Assembly (NCBI RefSeq): GCF_008087085.1
Contig: NZ_VIYJ01000006.1
Span: 1-64,000, forward strand
Source: Nocardioides rubriscoriae
GTDB taxonomy: Bacteria; Actinomycetota; Actinomycetes; Propionibacteriales; Nocardioidaceae
Length of the DNA stretch: 64,000 nucleotides
Direction: 5' to 3'
Shown piece by piece: positions 54,267-62,904 of this stretch. The notes beneath the pieces are model-generated. The model worked only from the letters and a program-made list of their open reading frames with translations. It did no database searches and was not told the origin of the DNA. Positions within the stretch are counted from its first letter, which is position 1, and each line of letters begins with the position of its first letter. The position numbers and the translations under genes are program-made.

Positions 54267-54767
54267 GTGGCCGTCAAGATCCGTTTGAAGCGCCTGGGCA
54301 AGGTCCGGGTGCCGCAGTACCGCATCGTCGTCGTCGACTCGCGCAAGAAGCGCGACGGCAAGGTCCTCGAGGAGATCGGGATCTACCAGCCCAAGGAGGA
54401 GCCGAGCTACATCAAGGTCGTCTCCGACCGGGCGCAGTACTGGCTCGGCGTGGGGGCGCAGCCCACCGAGGCGGTCGAGAAGATCCTCAAGATCACCGGC
54501 GACTGGCAGACCCACAAGGGCATCTCCGGCACCGAGGGCACCCTCAAGACCAAGCCGGCCAAGACCTCCAAGCAGGACATCTTCAACGAGGCGCTCAAGG
54601 AGGCCGGCGGCTCGGCCACCGGCGAGGCCGTGACGAAGAAGGCCACCGCCAAGAAGGCCGAGAAGAAGGCCGAGCCCCAGGCCGAGGAGGCTCCCGCCGA
54701 GGAGACCCCCGCTGCTGAGGCCCCCGCCGAGACTCCCGCCGAGACCGACGCCGAGCCGAGCGCCTGA
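54267..54767 (+). CDS. rpsP: 30S ribosomal protein S16
   Basis: A 166-residue S16: [59 protein letters not shown]. Bacterial S16 is usually about 80-100 residues; here a C-terminal Ala/Lys/Glu-rich tail of about 50 residues is added, as in other actinobacteria. The GTG at 54267 has GAGGAGA upstream. khpA overlaps the stop (TGATG). Confidence 0.96.
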   Translation: MAVKIRLKRLGKVRVPQYRIVVVDSRKKRDGKVLEEIGIYQPKEEPSYIKVVSDRAQYWLGVGAQPTEAVEKILKITGDWQTHKGISGTEGTLKTKPAKTSKQDIFNEALKEAGGSATGEAVTKKATAKKAEKKAEPQAEEAPAEETPAAEAPAETPAETDAEPSA

Positions 54768-55018
54768 TGCTCGCCGACGCGCTCGAGCACCTCGTCCGGG
54801 GTGTCGTCGACAACCCTGACGACGTCTCCGTGCGCGACAAGCAGCTGCGCAACGGGTCGATCCTCGAGGTGCGCGTGCACCCCGACGACCTGGGCAAGGT
54901 CATCGGCCGTGGTGGCCGGACCGCCTCGGCGTTCCGGACCGTCATCTCGGCCCTGGCCGGCAAGGGCGGCGCCCGCATCGACTTCGTCGATGTCGACCGC
55001 GCCCCCGGCCGCCGCTGA
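54767..55018 (+). CDS. khpA: KH-domain RNA-binding protein KhpA
   Basis: An 83-residue KH domain protein: LEHLVRGVVDNPDDVSVRDKQ, then DDLGKVIGRGGRTASAFRTVISAL with the GxxG loop (GRGG) that contacts RNA. KhpA partners with KhpB/Jag in other bacteria. It overlaps the rpsP stop by one base and is closed by a strong hairpin. Confidence 0.92.
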   Translation: MLADALEHLVRGVVDNPDDVSVRDKQLRNGSILEVRVHPDDLGKVIGRGGRTASAFRTVISALAGKGGARIDFVDVDRAPGRR

Positions 55019-55030
55019 ACATCTCCACCC

Positions 55031-55070
55031 ACGCTGACCCGTCGTACACGTACGACGGGTCAGCGTGATT
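55031..55070 (+). terminator. Intrinsic terminator after khpA
   Basis: Positions 55031-55046 and 55051-55066 pair perfectly over 16 bp (loop CACG), followed by GATTTT. It separates rpsP-khpA from rimM-trmD. Confidence 0.8.
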
Positions 55071-55094
55071 TTCCCAGGGGTCCCAGGAGGACAC

Positions 55095-55637
55095 GTGAGC
55101 GACACGATCGAGGTCGTGGTCGGCCGCGTCGGCAAGCCGCACGGCATCCGCGGCGAGCTGACCGTCGACGTACGCAGCGACGAGCCCGAGCGCCGCTTCG
55201 CCGAGGGCGCCGTGCTGCGTGCCGCGGCGCCCCGCGGCTCGGCCTTCGCCCACCGCACCCTCACCGTGACGCGGACCCGCTGGCACCAGCAGACGCTGCT
55301 GGTGACCTTCGCCGAGCTCGCCGACCGCAACGAGGCCGAGTCGGCGCGCGGCGTCGTGCTCCACGCGACCGTGGGTCTCGACGAGACGCCCGACGACCCC
55401 GACGAGTACTACGACCACCAGCTGATCGGTCTGGCCGTGCACGACGTCGACGGCACCCTGCTCGGCGAGGTGACCGGTCTGGTCCACGGGGCCCAGGACC
55501 TGCTGGCGATCCGTGCGGTCGACGGGCGTCCGACCCTGGTGCCCTTCGTCGCGGCGCTGGTGCCCGAGGTCGACCTGGCGGGCCGACGCGTGGTCGTCGC
55601 CGACCGGCCCGGGCTCGTCTCCCCGCTGCCCGACTGA
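55095..55637 (+). CDS. rimM: 16S rRNA processing protein RimM
   Basis: A 180-residue ribosome maturation factor for the 30S head, binding S19. [20 protein letters not shown] is the family N-terminus, and the PRC-barrel half contains [24 protein letters not shown] and [24 protein letters not shown] at 55095 with CAGGAGG upstream. Confidence 0.95.
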   Translation: MSDTIEVVVGRVGKPHGIRGELTVDVRSDEPERRFAEGAVLRAAAPRGSAFAHRTLTVTRTRWHQQTLLVTFAELADRNEAESARGVVLHATVGLDETPDDPDEYYDHQLIGLAVHDVDGTLLGEVTGLVHGAQDLLAIRAVDGRPTLVPFVAALVPEVDLAGRRVVVADRPGLVSPLPD

Positions 55638-55656
55638 GCCCGGCCGGGTCCCACCC

Positions 55657-56844
55657 ATGCGCCTCGACTACGTCACGATCTTTCCCGACTGGTTCGCCCC
55701 GCTGTCGCTGTCGCTGCCCGGCAAGGCGGTCGACTCCGGCCTGCTCAGCGTGGGCGTGCACGACCTGCGCACCTGGACCCACGACCGGCACCGCACCGTC
55801 GACGACACCCCCGCCGGCGGCGGCGCGGGCATGGTCATGAAGCCCGAGCCGTGGGGAGCGGCCCTCGACGAGCTGCTGCCCGACGGCGGCACCCTCGTGG
55901 TGCCGACCCCGTCCGGGACCCCCTTCACCCAGTCCCTGGCCCGTGACCTGGCGACCCGCGAGCACCTCGTCTTCGCGTGCGGCCGCTACGAGGGGATCGA
56001 CCAGCGGGTGCTCGACCACGCCGCGAGCCGGGCCGAGGTGGTCGAGGTCAGCCTCGGCGACTACGTGCTCAACGGGGGAGAGGTGGCGGCGCTGGCCGTC
56101 ACCGAGGCCGTCGTACGCCTGCTGCCGGGGTTCATGGGCAACGCGGCGTCGCTGGTCGAGGAGTCCCACGAGGACGGCCTGCTCGAGTACCCCGTCTACA
56201 CCAAGCCGGCCTCGTGGCGAGGTCTCGACGTGCCCGCGGTCCTGCTGTCGGGCGACCACGCCCGGATCGCCGCGTGGCGCCACGACCAGGCGGTGCGTCG
56301 TACGGCGCAGCGGCGGCCCGACCTGCTGCCGCCCAGCGCCGCGGCCACCGGGTGGACGATCGTGCCCGCGACCCGCGCCGACGCCGGCGAGCTGCTGACG
56401 CTGCAGCGGGCGTGCTGGCTGCAGGAGGCCATCGCGAACGACGACGTCGCCGGCATCCCGGCCCTGCGGGAGTCCCTCGACGACGTCCTGGCCTGGCTGC
56501 AGACCTGGACGACCTTCGTCGTGCGGGTGCCGACCGACGGGGGGCGGCTGGTGGGCGCGGTCCGCGGCCGGCTCGTCGTCGACGACGACCGGGGCGGGCG
56601 GGCCTGGGACATCGGCCGGATCATGGTGGCCCCCGACCTCCAGGGTCGCGGGCTGGGTCGGGTCCTCCTCGAGCACGTCCAGGCCGTCGCGCCGCCCGAG
56701 GCCACGTCGTACGTGCTGTTCACCGGCCACCGCAGCACCGACAACATCCGGATGTACAAGAAGGCGGGCTTCCGGCTGCGGCCCGACCTCGAGGCGCCGC
56801 CGCTGGCCGTCGTGATGACCAAACGGCGGATTGGTCGCGCCTGA
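55657..56844 (+). CDS. trmD: tRNA (guanine37-N1)-methyltransferase fused to a GNAT acetyltransferase domain
   Basis: A 395-residue reading frame without interruption. Residues 1-232 are Trm[59 protein letters not shown] and [19 protein letters not shown], the trefoil-knot SAM site and tRNA contacts. Residues about 240-395 are a GNAT domain: [42 protein letters not shown] (acetyl-CoA loop Q-G-R-G-L-G) and [13 protein letters not shown]. The TrmD part methylates G37 of tRNAs. The fused part could acetylate a protein or tRNA-linked substrate; this is unknown. TrmD is normally about 230-270 residues. Confidence 0.93.
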   Translation: MRLDYVTIFPDWFAPLSLSLPGKAVDSGLLSVGVHDLRTWTHDRHRTVDDTPAGGGAGMVMKPEPWGAALDELLPDGGTLVVPTPSGTPFTQSLARDLATREHLVFACGRYEGIDQRVLDHAASRAEVVEVSLGDYVLNGGEVAALAVTEAVVRLLPGFMGNAASLVEESHEDGLLEYPVYTKPASWRGLDVPAVLLSGDHARIAAWRHDQAVRRTAQRRPDLLPPSAAATGWTIVPATRADAGELLTLQRACWLQEAIANDDVAGIPALRESLDDVLAWLQTWTTFVVRVPTDGGRLVGAVRGRLVVDDDRGGRAWDIGRIMVAPDLQGRGLGRVLLEHVQAVAPPEATSYVLFTGHRSTDNIRMYKKAGFRLRPDLEAPPLAVVMTKRRIGRA

Positions 56845-57057
56845 GGGCGCTGTGGCAGACTCGTCCCTCGGTCCGACCAGCCGAAGGTCCGCCCCGACCA
56901 TGTCGCTCGACATGCGCCCGAGGGGACTGCGTGGGCTCCTGCCACAGGGGGCGCCTCACGCCACCGGTCACGACGGTCCGACCAGCACCGCCCGCACGAT
57001 CCCATCTGAACACCATCCGTTCCGCGGCTGACCTGTGGCACTCGCGAGGAGACACAC
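56845..57057 (+). promoter_or_regulatory. Leader region of rplS
   Basis: 213 bases without a gene. TGGCAGACTCG at 56853-56863 repeats the rpsP motif. CATGTCG-CT-CGACATG at 56899-56914 is a tight inverted repeat. GGTCCGACCAG occurs twice (near 56870 and 56975). The long leader suggests control of L19 synthesis; no known riboswitch was recognised. Confidence 0.4.
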
Positions 57058-57408
57058 ATGACCAACGTCATTGCCGAGCTCGGCAACGCCCACAAGCGCG
57101 ACGACGTCCCGGCCTTCCGCGCCGGCGACACCATCAAGGTCCACGTCAAGGTCGTCGAGGGCAACCGGGCCCGCGTCCAGATCTTCCAGGGCGTCGTGAT
57201 CCGCATCCACGGCAGCGGCATCGGTCGCACCTTCACCGTCCGCAAGGTCTCCTTCGGCATCGGTGTCGAGCGCACCTTCCCGCTCAACAGCCCGATCTTC
57301 GAGCAGATCGAGGTCGTCAGCCGCGGCGACGTGCGTCGCGCCAAGCTCTACTACCTGCGCAACCTGCGCGGCAAGGCCGCCAAGATCAAGGAGCGCCGCG
57401 AGGCGTGA
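57058..57408 (+). CDS. rplS: 50S ribosomal protein L19
   Basis: A 116-residue L19 at the 30S/50S interface: [92 protein letters not shown] lies before the ATG at 57058. It follows trmD as in most bacteria. Confidence 0.97.
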   Translation: MTNVIAELGNAHKRDDVPAFRAGDTIKVHVKVVEGNRARVQIFQGVVIRIHGSGIGRTFTVRKVSFGIGVERTFPLNSPIFEQIEVVSRGDVRRAKLYYLRNLRGKAAKIKERREA

Positions 57409-57431
57409 CCGGGGTTCCCCGACACCACTCC

Positions 57432-57437
57432 TAGGCT
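57432..57437 (+). promoter_or_regulatory. -10 element for leaderless lepB
   Basis: TAGGCT begins exactly 12 bases before the GTG at 57444; no ribosome site is present. Confidence 0.5.
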
Positions 57438-57443
57438 CTGCGC

Positions 57444-58286
57444 GTGACCACCGACGACGACCGCCTGACCCCCGACGGGGGCGAAGGACCCGTGTCCACG
57501 GCCTCCCAGGACGAGTCCGGCACGACCGACCAGCACGACGCGACCGACGGGGCCGGCGACACCGCCGCGCCCCGTCGGCGCCTGCCGGTCTGGCAGGAGT
57601 CGCTGGTGCTGGTGGCGGCCGCGGTCGTGGTGGCGGTCGTCATCAAGGCCCTGTTCGTCCAGGCCTTCTACATCCCGTCGTCCTCGATGGAGCCCGGCCT
57701 GGTCGAGAACGACCGGATCCTGGTGCAGAAGGTGTCCTACTGGTTCGGCGGCTCGCCCTCGCGTGGCGACGTCGTCGTCTTCGAGGACCCGGGCGGCTGG
57801 CTGGGCAACACCAGCGACGACGGCCAGGGGCCCGTCGAGGACCTGCTCTCCACCATCGGTCTCTACCCCGAGGGCGGCCACCTCGTGAAGCGGGTGATCG
57901 GCGTCGAGGGCGACGTCATCACCTGCTGCGACGACCAGGGCCGGATCATGGTCAACGGCAAGCCCCTCGACGAGGGCGACTACATCGCCCCGCGGGGCGA
58001 GGACGTCGAGTGCAACGGCCCGATGATCCCGTGCGACCCCGGGTGGTCGGCGGGCCCGGTGCCGGCCGGCAAGGTCTTCGTGATGGGTGACAACCGCGCC
58101 GACTCGGCCGACTCCACGGTGCACCTGTGCCTGCCCGACGAGGTCGACTGCAACCGCGACCCGTTCGTCGACGTCGACCTCGTCGTCGGCAAGGTCTTCG
58201 CCGTGGCCTGGCCGCTGAGCCACCTCGGCTTCGTCGGCCGCCCCGACGCGGTCGAGGACGTCCCCGACGCAGCCGACGCCGGCTGA
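57444..58286 (+). CDS. lepB: Signal peptidase I
   Basis: 280 residues. About 45 acidic/Thr-rich cytoplasmic residues, one transmembrane helix (ESLVLVAAAVVVAVVIKALFV), then the Ser-Lys catalytic domain outside: IPSSSMEPGL (Ser), HLVKRVIGVEGDVI (Lys) and VMGDNRADSADST (box E). It removes signal peptides from exported proteins such as those encoded at 20-33 kb and 50 kb. A two-Cys loop (TCCDDQG) and CNGPMIPCD are seen. rnhB follows after 3 bases. Confidence 0.96.
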   Translation: MTTDDDRLTPDGGEGPVSTASQDESGTTDQHDATDGAGDTAAPRRRLPVWQESLVLVAAAVVVAVVIKALFVQAFYIPSSSMEPGLVENDRILVQKVSYWFGGSPSRGDVVVFEDPGGWLGNTSDDGQGPVEDLLSTIGLYPEGGHLVKRVIGVEGDVITCCDDQGRIMVNGKPLDEGDYIAPRGEDVECNGPMIPCDPGWSAGPVPAGKVFVMGDNRADSADSTVHLCLPDEVDCNRDPFVDVDLVVGKVFAVAWPLSHLGFVGRPDAVEDVPDAADAG

Positions 58287-58289
58287 GCG

Positions 58290-59036
58290 ATGAGCACCCT
58301 CCCGCGCGGGCTGACCGTACGCCGGGACGCCGGCCTCTACGGCTACGAGCGCGCGCTGCACCGCCACGGCGCCCAGCTGGTCGCCGGGGTCGACGAGGCC
58401 GGCCGCGGCGCCTGTGCCGGGCCCCTGGTGGCCGGTGCGGCCATCCTGCCGCCCGGCAGGGCCGGGATCGTGCCGGGCCTGGCCGACTCCAAGCTGCTCA
58501 CCGAGAAGGCCCGCGAGCGCTGCTACGCCCAGGTCGTACGCCGGGCCCTGGCCTGGTCGGTCGTCGTGGTGCCCCACGACGAGTGCGACCGGCTCGGCAT
58601 GCACGTCGCCAACATCGAGGCGCTGCGGCGCGCGGTCGCGCAGCTCGAGGTGCGCCCCGACTACGTGCTCTCCGACGGGTTCCCCGTCGACGGCCTCGGC
58701 GTCCCCGGCCTGGCGGTGTGGAAGGGCGACCGGGTCGCGGCCTGCGTGGCCGCCGCGTCGGTGCTCGCCAAGGTCACCCGTGACCGGATCATGGTCGAGC
58801 TCGACCGCGAGCACCCGGCGTACGACTTCAAGACGCACAAGGGCTACATCACCGACGTCCACACCGCGGCGCTCGAGGCCCACGGGCCCTCACCGGTGCA
58901 CCGCATGCGCTTCGTCAACGTCCGCCGTGCCGCCGGTCTGGAGCCGCCGGCGCCCCTGGGCGGGTCAGCAGACGACCCGGGGCACGCCGAAGACGGTGTG
59001 GACGCCGGTGGAGAACAGCACCGACTCGGGCGGTGA
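58290..59036 (+). CDS. rnhB: Ribonuclease HII
   Basis: 248 residues. VAGVDEAGRGACAGPLVAGA has the catalytic Asp-Glu pair, LADSKLLTEKARER and DYVLSDGFPVDG follow, and AKVTRDRIMVELDREHP gives the later Asp. It removes RNA from RNA-DNA hybrids. The C-terminal 30 residues (GGSADDPGHAEDG) lie past the fold and coincide with the overlap by the convergent DUF2071 gene (58965-59036). Confidence 0.95.
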   Translation: MSTLPRGLTVRRDAGLYGYERALHRHGAQLVAGVDEAGRGACAGPLVAGAAILPPGRAGIVPGLADSKLLTEKARERCYAQVVRRALAWSVVVVPHDECDRLGMHVANIEALRRAVAQLEVRPDYVLSDGFPVDGLGVPGLAVWKGDRVAACVAAASVLAKVTRDRIMVELDREHPAYDFKTHKGYITDVHTAALEAHGPSPVHRMRFVNVRRAAGLEPPAPLGGSADDPGHAEDGVDAGGEQHRLGR

Positions 59037-59723
59037 CCCGACGACCCCCGGCAGGCCCGCGGCCGCGACCAGCTCGTCGTCGAGCGACAGCAGCCGGGCC
59101 CGGCGCAGCGGCCACGGCGAGTGGGTGTTGGGCACCCATAGCGTGCGGCCCCAGGCGCGGGTGTGCGCCCCGAAACGCGCACTGAGGAAGACCTCGAGGT
59201 CGCTGGGCTGCTCGACCGGGGCCCCGATCTCGACCGACACCTCGCTGCTCGGGTGCGGCCGCGTACGCCGACGGGTGCGGTAGGTGACCACGATGCCGGT
59301 CGGGTCGCCGGGCAGCACCCGTGGCTCCCGGCTCATCGAGGCCAGCTTGTAGGGCACGCGCAGCGAGAGGTTGGCCGCCAGCACGATGGGGACCTGCGCG
59401 GCCTCCAGCGAGCGGAACACCACACCGCGGCGTCCCTCGTCGTCGACGGAGTACAGCCGCACGTTGGTCTCGAGGAAGGTGCCCCACCGCGGCACGGCCG
59501 GTCCGCTGCTGCCGAAGCCGGCCTCGGACAGGGTGAACGGGATCAGCCCGACCCAGGTGCTGCCGTCGTGGACGTCGGGACGCACGCCACGGGGGAGTAG
59601 CGGGGCCACGCGGTCGGGATCGACCCGCCAGTGCACGTAGGTGAGGTCGCGCCACCACTGGTGCACCGTGCCCCGGCTCGTCAGCGGTGGTCCCTGCGGG
59701 TCCAGCGAGCGGGTGGGGGCCAT
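58965..59723 (-). CDS. DUF2071 (YqjF-like) family protein
   Basis: A 252-residue protein of the YqjF/DUF2071 type: QWWRDLTYVHWRVDPDRVAPLLPRGVRPDVHDG...WVGLIPFTL, then SLRVPYKLASMS and WVPNTHSPWPLRRARLLSLDD. The family has an acetoacetate-decarboxylase-like fold; no function is assigned. It runs against rnhB, and its last 72 bases overlap the rnhB 3' end in antisense. ATG 59723, divergent from the DUF2469 gene. Confidence 0.85.
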   Translation of the reverse strand: MAPTRSLDPQGPPLTSRGTVHQWWRDLTYVHWRVDPDRVAPLLPRGVRPDVHDGSTWVGLIPFTLSEAGFGSSGPAVPRWGTFLETNVRLYSVDDEGRRGVVFRSLEAAQVPIVLAANLSLRVPYKLASMSREPRVLPGDPTGIVVTYRTRRRTRPHPSSEVSVEIGAPVEQPSDLEVFLSARFGAHTRAWGRTLWVPNTHSPWPLRRARLLSLDDELVAAAGLPGVVGSPPESVLFSTGVHTVFGVPRVVC

Positions 59724-59780
59724 GCCACTAGGCTCGCAGAAAGCGTGGCTCCGCCGAACACCCCGAGGAGGGCAGGTCGC

Positions 59781-60089
59781 ATGAGTGCTGAGGACCTCGA
59801 GAAGTACGAGACCGAGCAGGAGCTCACCCTCTACCGCGAGTACCGCGACGTCGTCGGCATCTTCAAGTACGTCGTGGAGACCGACCGGCGCTTCTACCTG
59901 TGCAACCAGGTCGACGTGAAGGCGCGCACCGAGGCCGACGACGTGTTCTTCGAGGTCTCGATGTCGGACGCGTGGGTGTGGGACATGTACCGCCCGGCCC
60001 GCTTCGCCAAGAACGTCAAGGTGCTGACCTTCAAGGACGTCAACGTCGAGGAGCTCGTGCAGCCCGAGGTCGACCCGCCCAAGCCCTGA
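59781..60089 (+). CDS. DUF2469 family protein
   Basis: A 102-residue actinobacterial protein: MSAEDLEKYETEQELTLYREYRDVVGIFKYVVETDRRFYLCN...DAWVWDMYRPARFAKNVKVLTFKDVNVEEL. Highly conserved in this position after rnhB and before yraN, with unknown function. The ATG at 59781 has GAGGAGGGCAGG upstream. Possible -10 TAGGCT near 59730. Confidence 0.88.
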   Translation: MSAEDLEKYETEQELTLYREYRDVVGIFKYVVETDRRFYLCNQVDVKARTEADDVFFEVSMSDAWVWDMYRPARFAKNVKVLTFKDVNVEELVQPEVDPPKP

Positions 60090-60107
60090 CCCCCGCGTCC
60101 GGGGTGA

Positions 60108-60149
60108 CTAGTCCGATCGGTCATTTCTCTTCTAGTCCTGCCCTAGGTC
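60108..60149 (+). promoter_or_regulatory. CTAG-containing direct repeats upstream of tadE
   Basis: CTAGTCC at 60108-60114 and again at 60132-60138 (24 bases apart), then CTAGGTC at 60143-60149. Spaced direct repeats in the 124-base gap before tadE suggest an activator site or unusual promoter. Confidence 0.4.
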
Positions 60150-60213
60150 GGGTACGGGGCCCTTACCCTGAGGGCCTGGCGGCATGGGGCCGTCGTTCCC
60201 CACGTAGGAGCAG

Positions 60214-60687
60214 ATGGTGCGACGCCTGGTCAGTCGGCGCCCCGAGGACCGTGGCGCGGCCGCGGTCGAGTTCGCGCTGGTGGCACCCGTCCTGCTGCTC
60301 ATCCTCTTCGGCATCATCAGCTATGGCTTCATGCTCGCGTTCCGGCAGTCGATGAGCCAAGCCGCCGCCGAGGGTTCCCGAGCGGTGGCCGTCCTGCCCG
60401 TCAGTTCCACGGTGACCGCCGCCCAGCAGGCCGACGCGGCACGGGCCGGGGTCAACAACTCGCTGAGCTCGTTCGGGGTGACCTGTGTCGGGTCTGATCT
60501 CAAGAGAGGGTCGACCGTGGCCGGTACCTGCATCATCACCGTGGCCCCGTGTGTGGGCCAGACCACGGTGAACTGCGCGACCGTCTCGCTCGACTACAGC
60601 TACCGGGACCACCCGTTGGTGCCCACGCTCTTCGGCTTCACCTTGCCCAGCAGCCTCTCCTACGCCGCTTCGACGCAGGTGAACTGA
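60214..60687 (+). CDS. TadE-like pilus/secretion pseudopilin protein
   Basis: 157 residues. RGAAAVEFALVAPVLLLILFGIISYGFMLAFRQSMSQAAAEGSRAVAV is the TadE-type transmembrane segment with the conserved Glu and its processing-like site. The rest is an extracytoplasmic domain with three Cys and ends DHPLVPTLFGFTLPSSLSYAASTQ. TadE/TadG proteins help Flp (Tad) pili. ATG 60214 with AGGAG upstream; tadG overlaps its stop (TGATG). No Tad motor or flp gene is in the window. Confidence 0.85.
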   Translation: MVRRLVSRRPEDRGAAAVEFALVAPVLLLILFGIISYGFMLAFRQSMSQAAAEGSRAVAVLPVSSTVTAAQQADAARAGVNNSLSSFGVTCVGSDLKRGSTVAGTCIITVAPCVGQTTVNCATVSLDYSYRDHPLVPTLFGFTLPSSLSYAASTQVN

Positions 60688-62375
60688 TGGTGGCGCTCAG
60701 CCGGCGACGGTGCCTTGACGAACGTGGCTCCGTCGCGATCCTCGCCGCCGTCATGTCCTTGGTGCTCGTGATGATGACCTCGTTCGTGGTCGACCTGGGC
60801 ATGCAACGCATCGTGCGGCGCGACATGCAGGCCCTCGCTGATGTCGTGTCGTTCGACATGTCGCGCCAGCTCGACGGCCGTAGGGCCTCGGTCGTACTCG
60901 CCAGCGCGTCGTGGCAGGCCGCCCTGACCGCGTCGGTCGCCCGCAACTCCTCGACCCTGGGAGCCACCCCGTCAGTGACCGCCGAGGTCGGCGAGGTGAG
61001 TGACTCGGGCGTCTTCACGGTCTTCACCGGGACCGACATCCCGACCGCGGTCCGCGTCACGGCCTCGAGCAGCGTGGGGTTCTCGATCCCGGTGATCGCC
61101 AGCAGAGGCAGTGCCACGCGGTCGGCGGTCGCGACACAGCGTCGCCAGGCCTGCATCAAACTCGGTTCCTATGCCGCCTCGGTCCAGTCCGGTCAGAGCG
61201 CGTTGTTGTCCTCCCTGCTCAGCCAGCTCGGCGTCAACATCACCGCGGTCGGCTACCAGGGCCTGGCCACGTCGACGGTGTCGACAGGTGCCCTGGCCAC
61301 GGCACTCGGCCTCGGCAGTCCGACCCAGCTGACCACAGCGACCGTGACCTATGGCCAGTTGGTCAGTGCGGCGGCGACGGTGCTCAACCAGAGCGGCAAC
61401 AGCGCCGCCGCCGCGACGTTGACGAGCTTGTCGACGACACTGGGCGCCCAGGCAAGCCAGGTGGTCAATGTCGGCACGCTGATCGGGGTGGCTGCCGGGT
61501 CGAGCTCAGCCCTAGCGGCCAATCTCAACGTGCTCGACCTCGTCGCGGGCGGGGCCTTCTTGATCAATGGCAGCTCCTTGCTGAGCGTTCCCGGACTGGG
61601 GGCCAACCTCGGACTCCTCAACGCGACCACCTCACTCAGCCTCATCGAGGGAGCCAGGACGAAGTGCGGTTTCCGGGGCTCGACCACGGTCGACACGTCC
61701 CAGGCTCACCTGGTGGTCCAGGGCGGCATCAACCCGATCTCGCTCGTCGACGCACCCCTGGGCCTCGCCAACGTGACGGTCAGCAGCCCGCCGGGCTCGA
61801 AGGTCAAGCTGGAGGTCGACCTCGCCAAATCCACGGGATCGCTGGACGACGTGACCTGCCCCAGCACCGACGCCGCGTCTACGAACACGTCCTTCGGTGC
61901 CACAGTCGGAGTCACCAGCGGCGCCCTGAGCGCGGTCCTCACGGTACCGATCCGGATCTCCGGCAAGATCCAGCTCTTGGGCATCATCGGACTCACCAGT
62001 TTCACCATCGACGCGACCATGACGGTGCGCAGTGACTCGGCGTCTCGGACCAACTCGGTCACAGTCACGATCCCGCCCAGCAGCTTCGACACGGCCTACT
62101 CGAGCGGAACCGGTCAGCTGGCCCTCAACTCGACATCGACCAGCACCTCCGCCGTGACCATCACTGCGACGACGCTCAGCGGGACCCTCTCGTCGAGCAC
62201 GAGCACCTCGATCCTCGACGACACCGTGGCGCAGCTGGTCACCCCGTTGGTGAACGCCGTCAACAGCTCGGCGCTCAGCCCGCTCGGCGGCCTGCTCGGT
62301 GTCGGCCTGGGCGGTGCTGATGTCTTCATCCTGGGTCCTCGCCTGGTGTGTGACAGTCCCGCGCTTCGGGGCTGA
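60687..62375 (+). CDS. TadG-like protein (562 aa)
   Basis: N-terminus RRCLDERGSVAILAAVMSLVLVMMTSFVVDLGMQRIVRRDMQALADVVSFDMSRQL is the Tad/TadG hydrophobic helix followed by the typical DMQALADxxAxxxA segment. The remaining 500 residues are Ser/Thr/Ala/Gly-rich, low in charge, with few Cys (ACIKLGSY; RTKCGFRG; DDVTCPST; RLVCDSPA), and no vWA motif was seen. Base composition is less GC-extreme than neighbours. Coupled to tadE by a one-base overlap. Confidence 0.82.
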   Translation: MVALSRRRCLDERGSVAILAAVMSLVLVMMTSFVVDLGMQRIVRRDMQALADVVSFDMSRQLDGRRASVVLASASWQAALTASVARNSSTLGATPSVTAEVGEVSDSGVFTVFTGTDIPTAVRVTASSSVGFSIPVIASRGSATRSAVATQRRQACIKLGSYAASVQSGQSALLSSLLSQLGVNITAVGYQGLATSTVSTGALATALGLGSPTQLTTATVTYGQLVSAAATVLNQSGNSAAAATLTSLSTTLGAQASQVVNVGTLIGVAAGSSSALAANLNVLDLVAGGAFLINGSSLLSVPGLGANLGLLNATTSLSLIEGARTKCGFRGSTTVDTSQAHLVVQGGINPISLVDAPLGLANVTVSSPPGSKVKLEVDLAKSTGSLDDVTCPSTDAASTNTSFGATVGVTSGALSAVLTVPIRISGKIQLLGIIGLTSFTIDATMTVRSDSASRTNSVTVTIPPSSFDTAYSSGTGQLALNSTSTSTSAVTITATTLSGTLSSSTSTSILDDTVAQLVTPLVNAVNSSALSPLGGLLGVGLGGADVFILGPRLVCDSPALRG

Positions 62376-62416
62376 GCGCCGGAGGCCGGACCGGAGTTCG
62401 TCGGCCCGACCAGGAG

Positions 62417-62452
62417 TTGTCCACAAGGACACCGTCATGCTCGTTGTCCACA
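62417..62452 (+). promoter_or_regulatory. Two DnaA-box-like sequences upstream of yraN-comM
   Basis: TTGTCCACA occurs at 62417-62425 and 62444-62452, both within a 13-base direct repeat GTTGTCCACAAGG (62416-62428, 62443-62455), 27 bases apart. TTGTCCACA is the preferred DnaA box of high-GC actinobacteria. Confidence 0.55.
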
Positions 62453-62517
62453 AGGTGCGGCCTCGACCCACGTGAACGTCCTTGTCCCACATCACGCTGG
62501 CCCCAGGAGGTCAGCAG

Positions 62518-62904
62518 ATGACGACGAGACAGACGGGCCCCGCCACCGCGGCCAGCAGGACCGCCCTGGGGGCCTACGGCGAGGCGGTGGCCGAGCGCCA
62601 CCTGGTCGAGGCCGGGTTGCTGGTGCTCGACCGCAACTGGCGCTGCGACGAGGGCGAGATCGACCTGGTGCTGCGCGAGGGCGCCGTCCTCGTGGTGTGC
62701 GAGGTCAAGACCCGCAGCAGCGTGCGCAGCGGCACCCCGCACGAGGCGATCACCGACGACAAGCTCGACCGCCTCCACCGGCTCGGGCAGCGGTGGGCCC
62801 AGGCGCGCGGCGTCCGACCGGCCGAGACGCGGGTCGACCTCGTCGCCGTGCTGCGCCCGCCGCGGGGTGCTGCGGTCGTCGAGCACGTGCGGGGGCTGTG
62901 CTGA
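62518..62904 (+). CDS. UPF0102 (YraN) nuclease-fold protein
   Basis: A 128-residue YraN family protein with a PD-(D/E)xK-like core: [36 protein letters not shown] and [14 protein letters not shown]. Usually beside comM/dprA; probably acts on DNA. The ATG at 62518 has CAGGAGG upstream; an in-frame ATG at 62482 is less likely. comM overlaps its stop (TGATG). Confidence 0.9.
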   Translation: MTTRQTGPATAASRTALGAYGEAVAERHLVEAGLLVLDRNWRCDEGEIDLVLREGAVLVVCEVKTRSSVRSGTPHEAITDDKLDRLHRLGQRWAQARGVRPAETRVDLVAVLRPPRGAAVVEHVRGLC

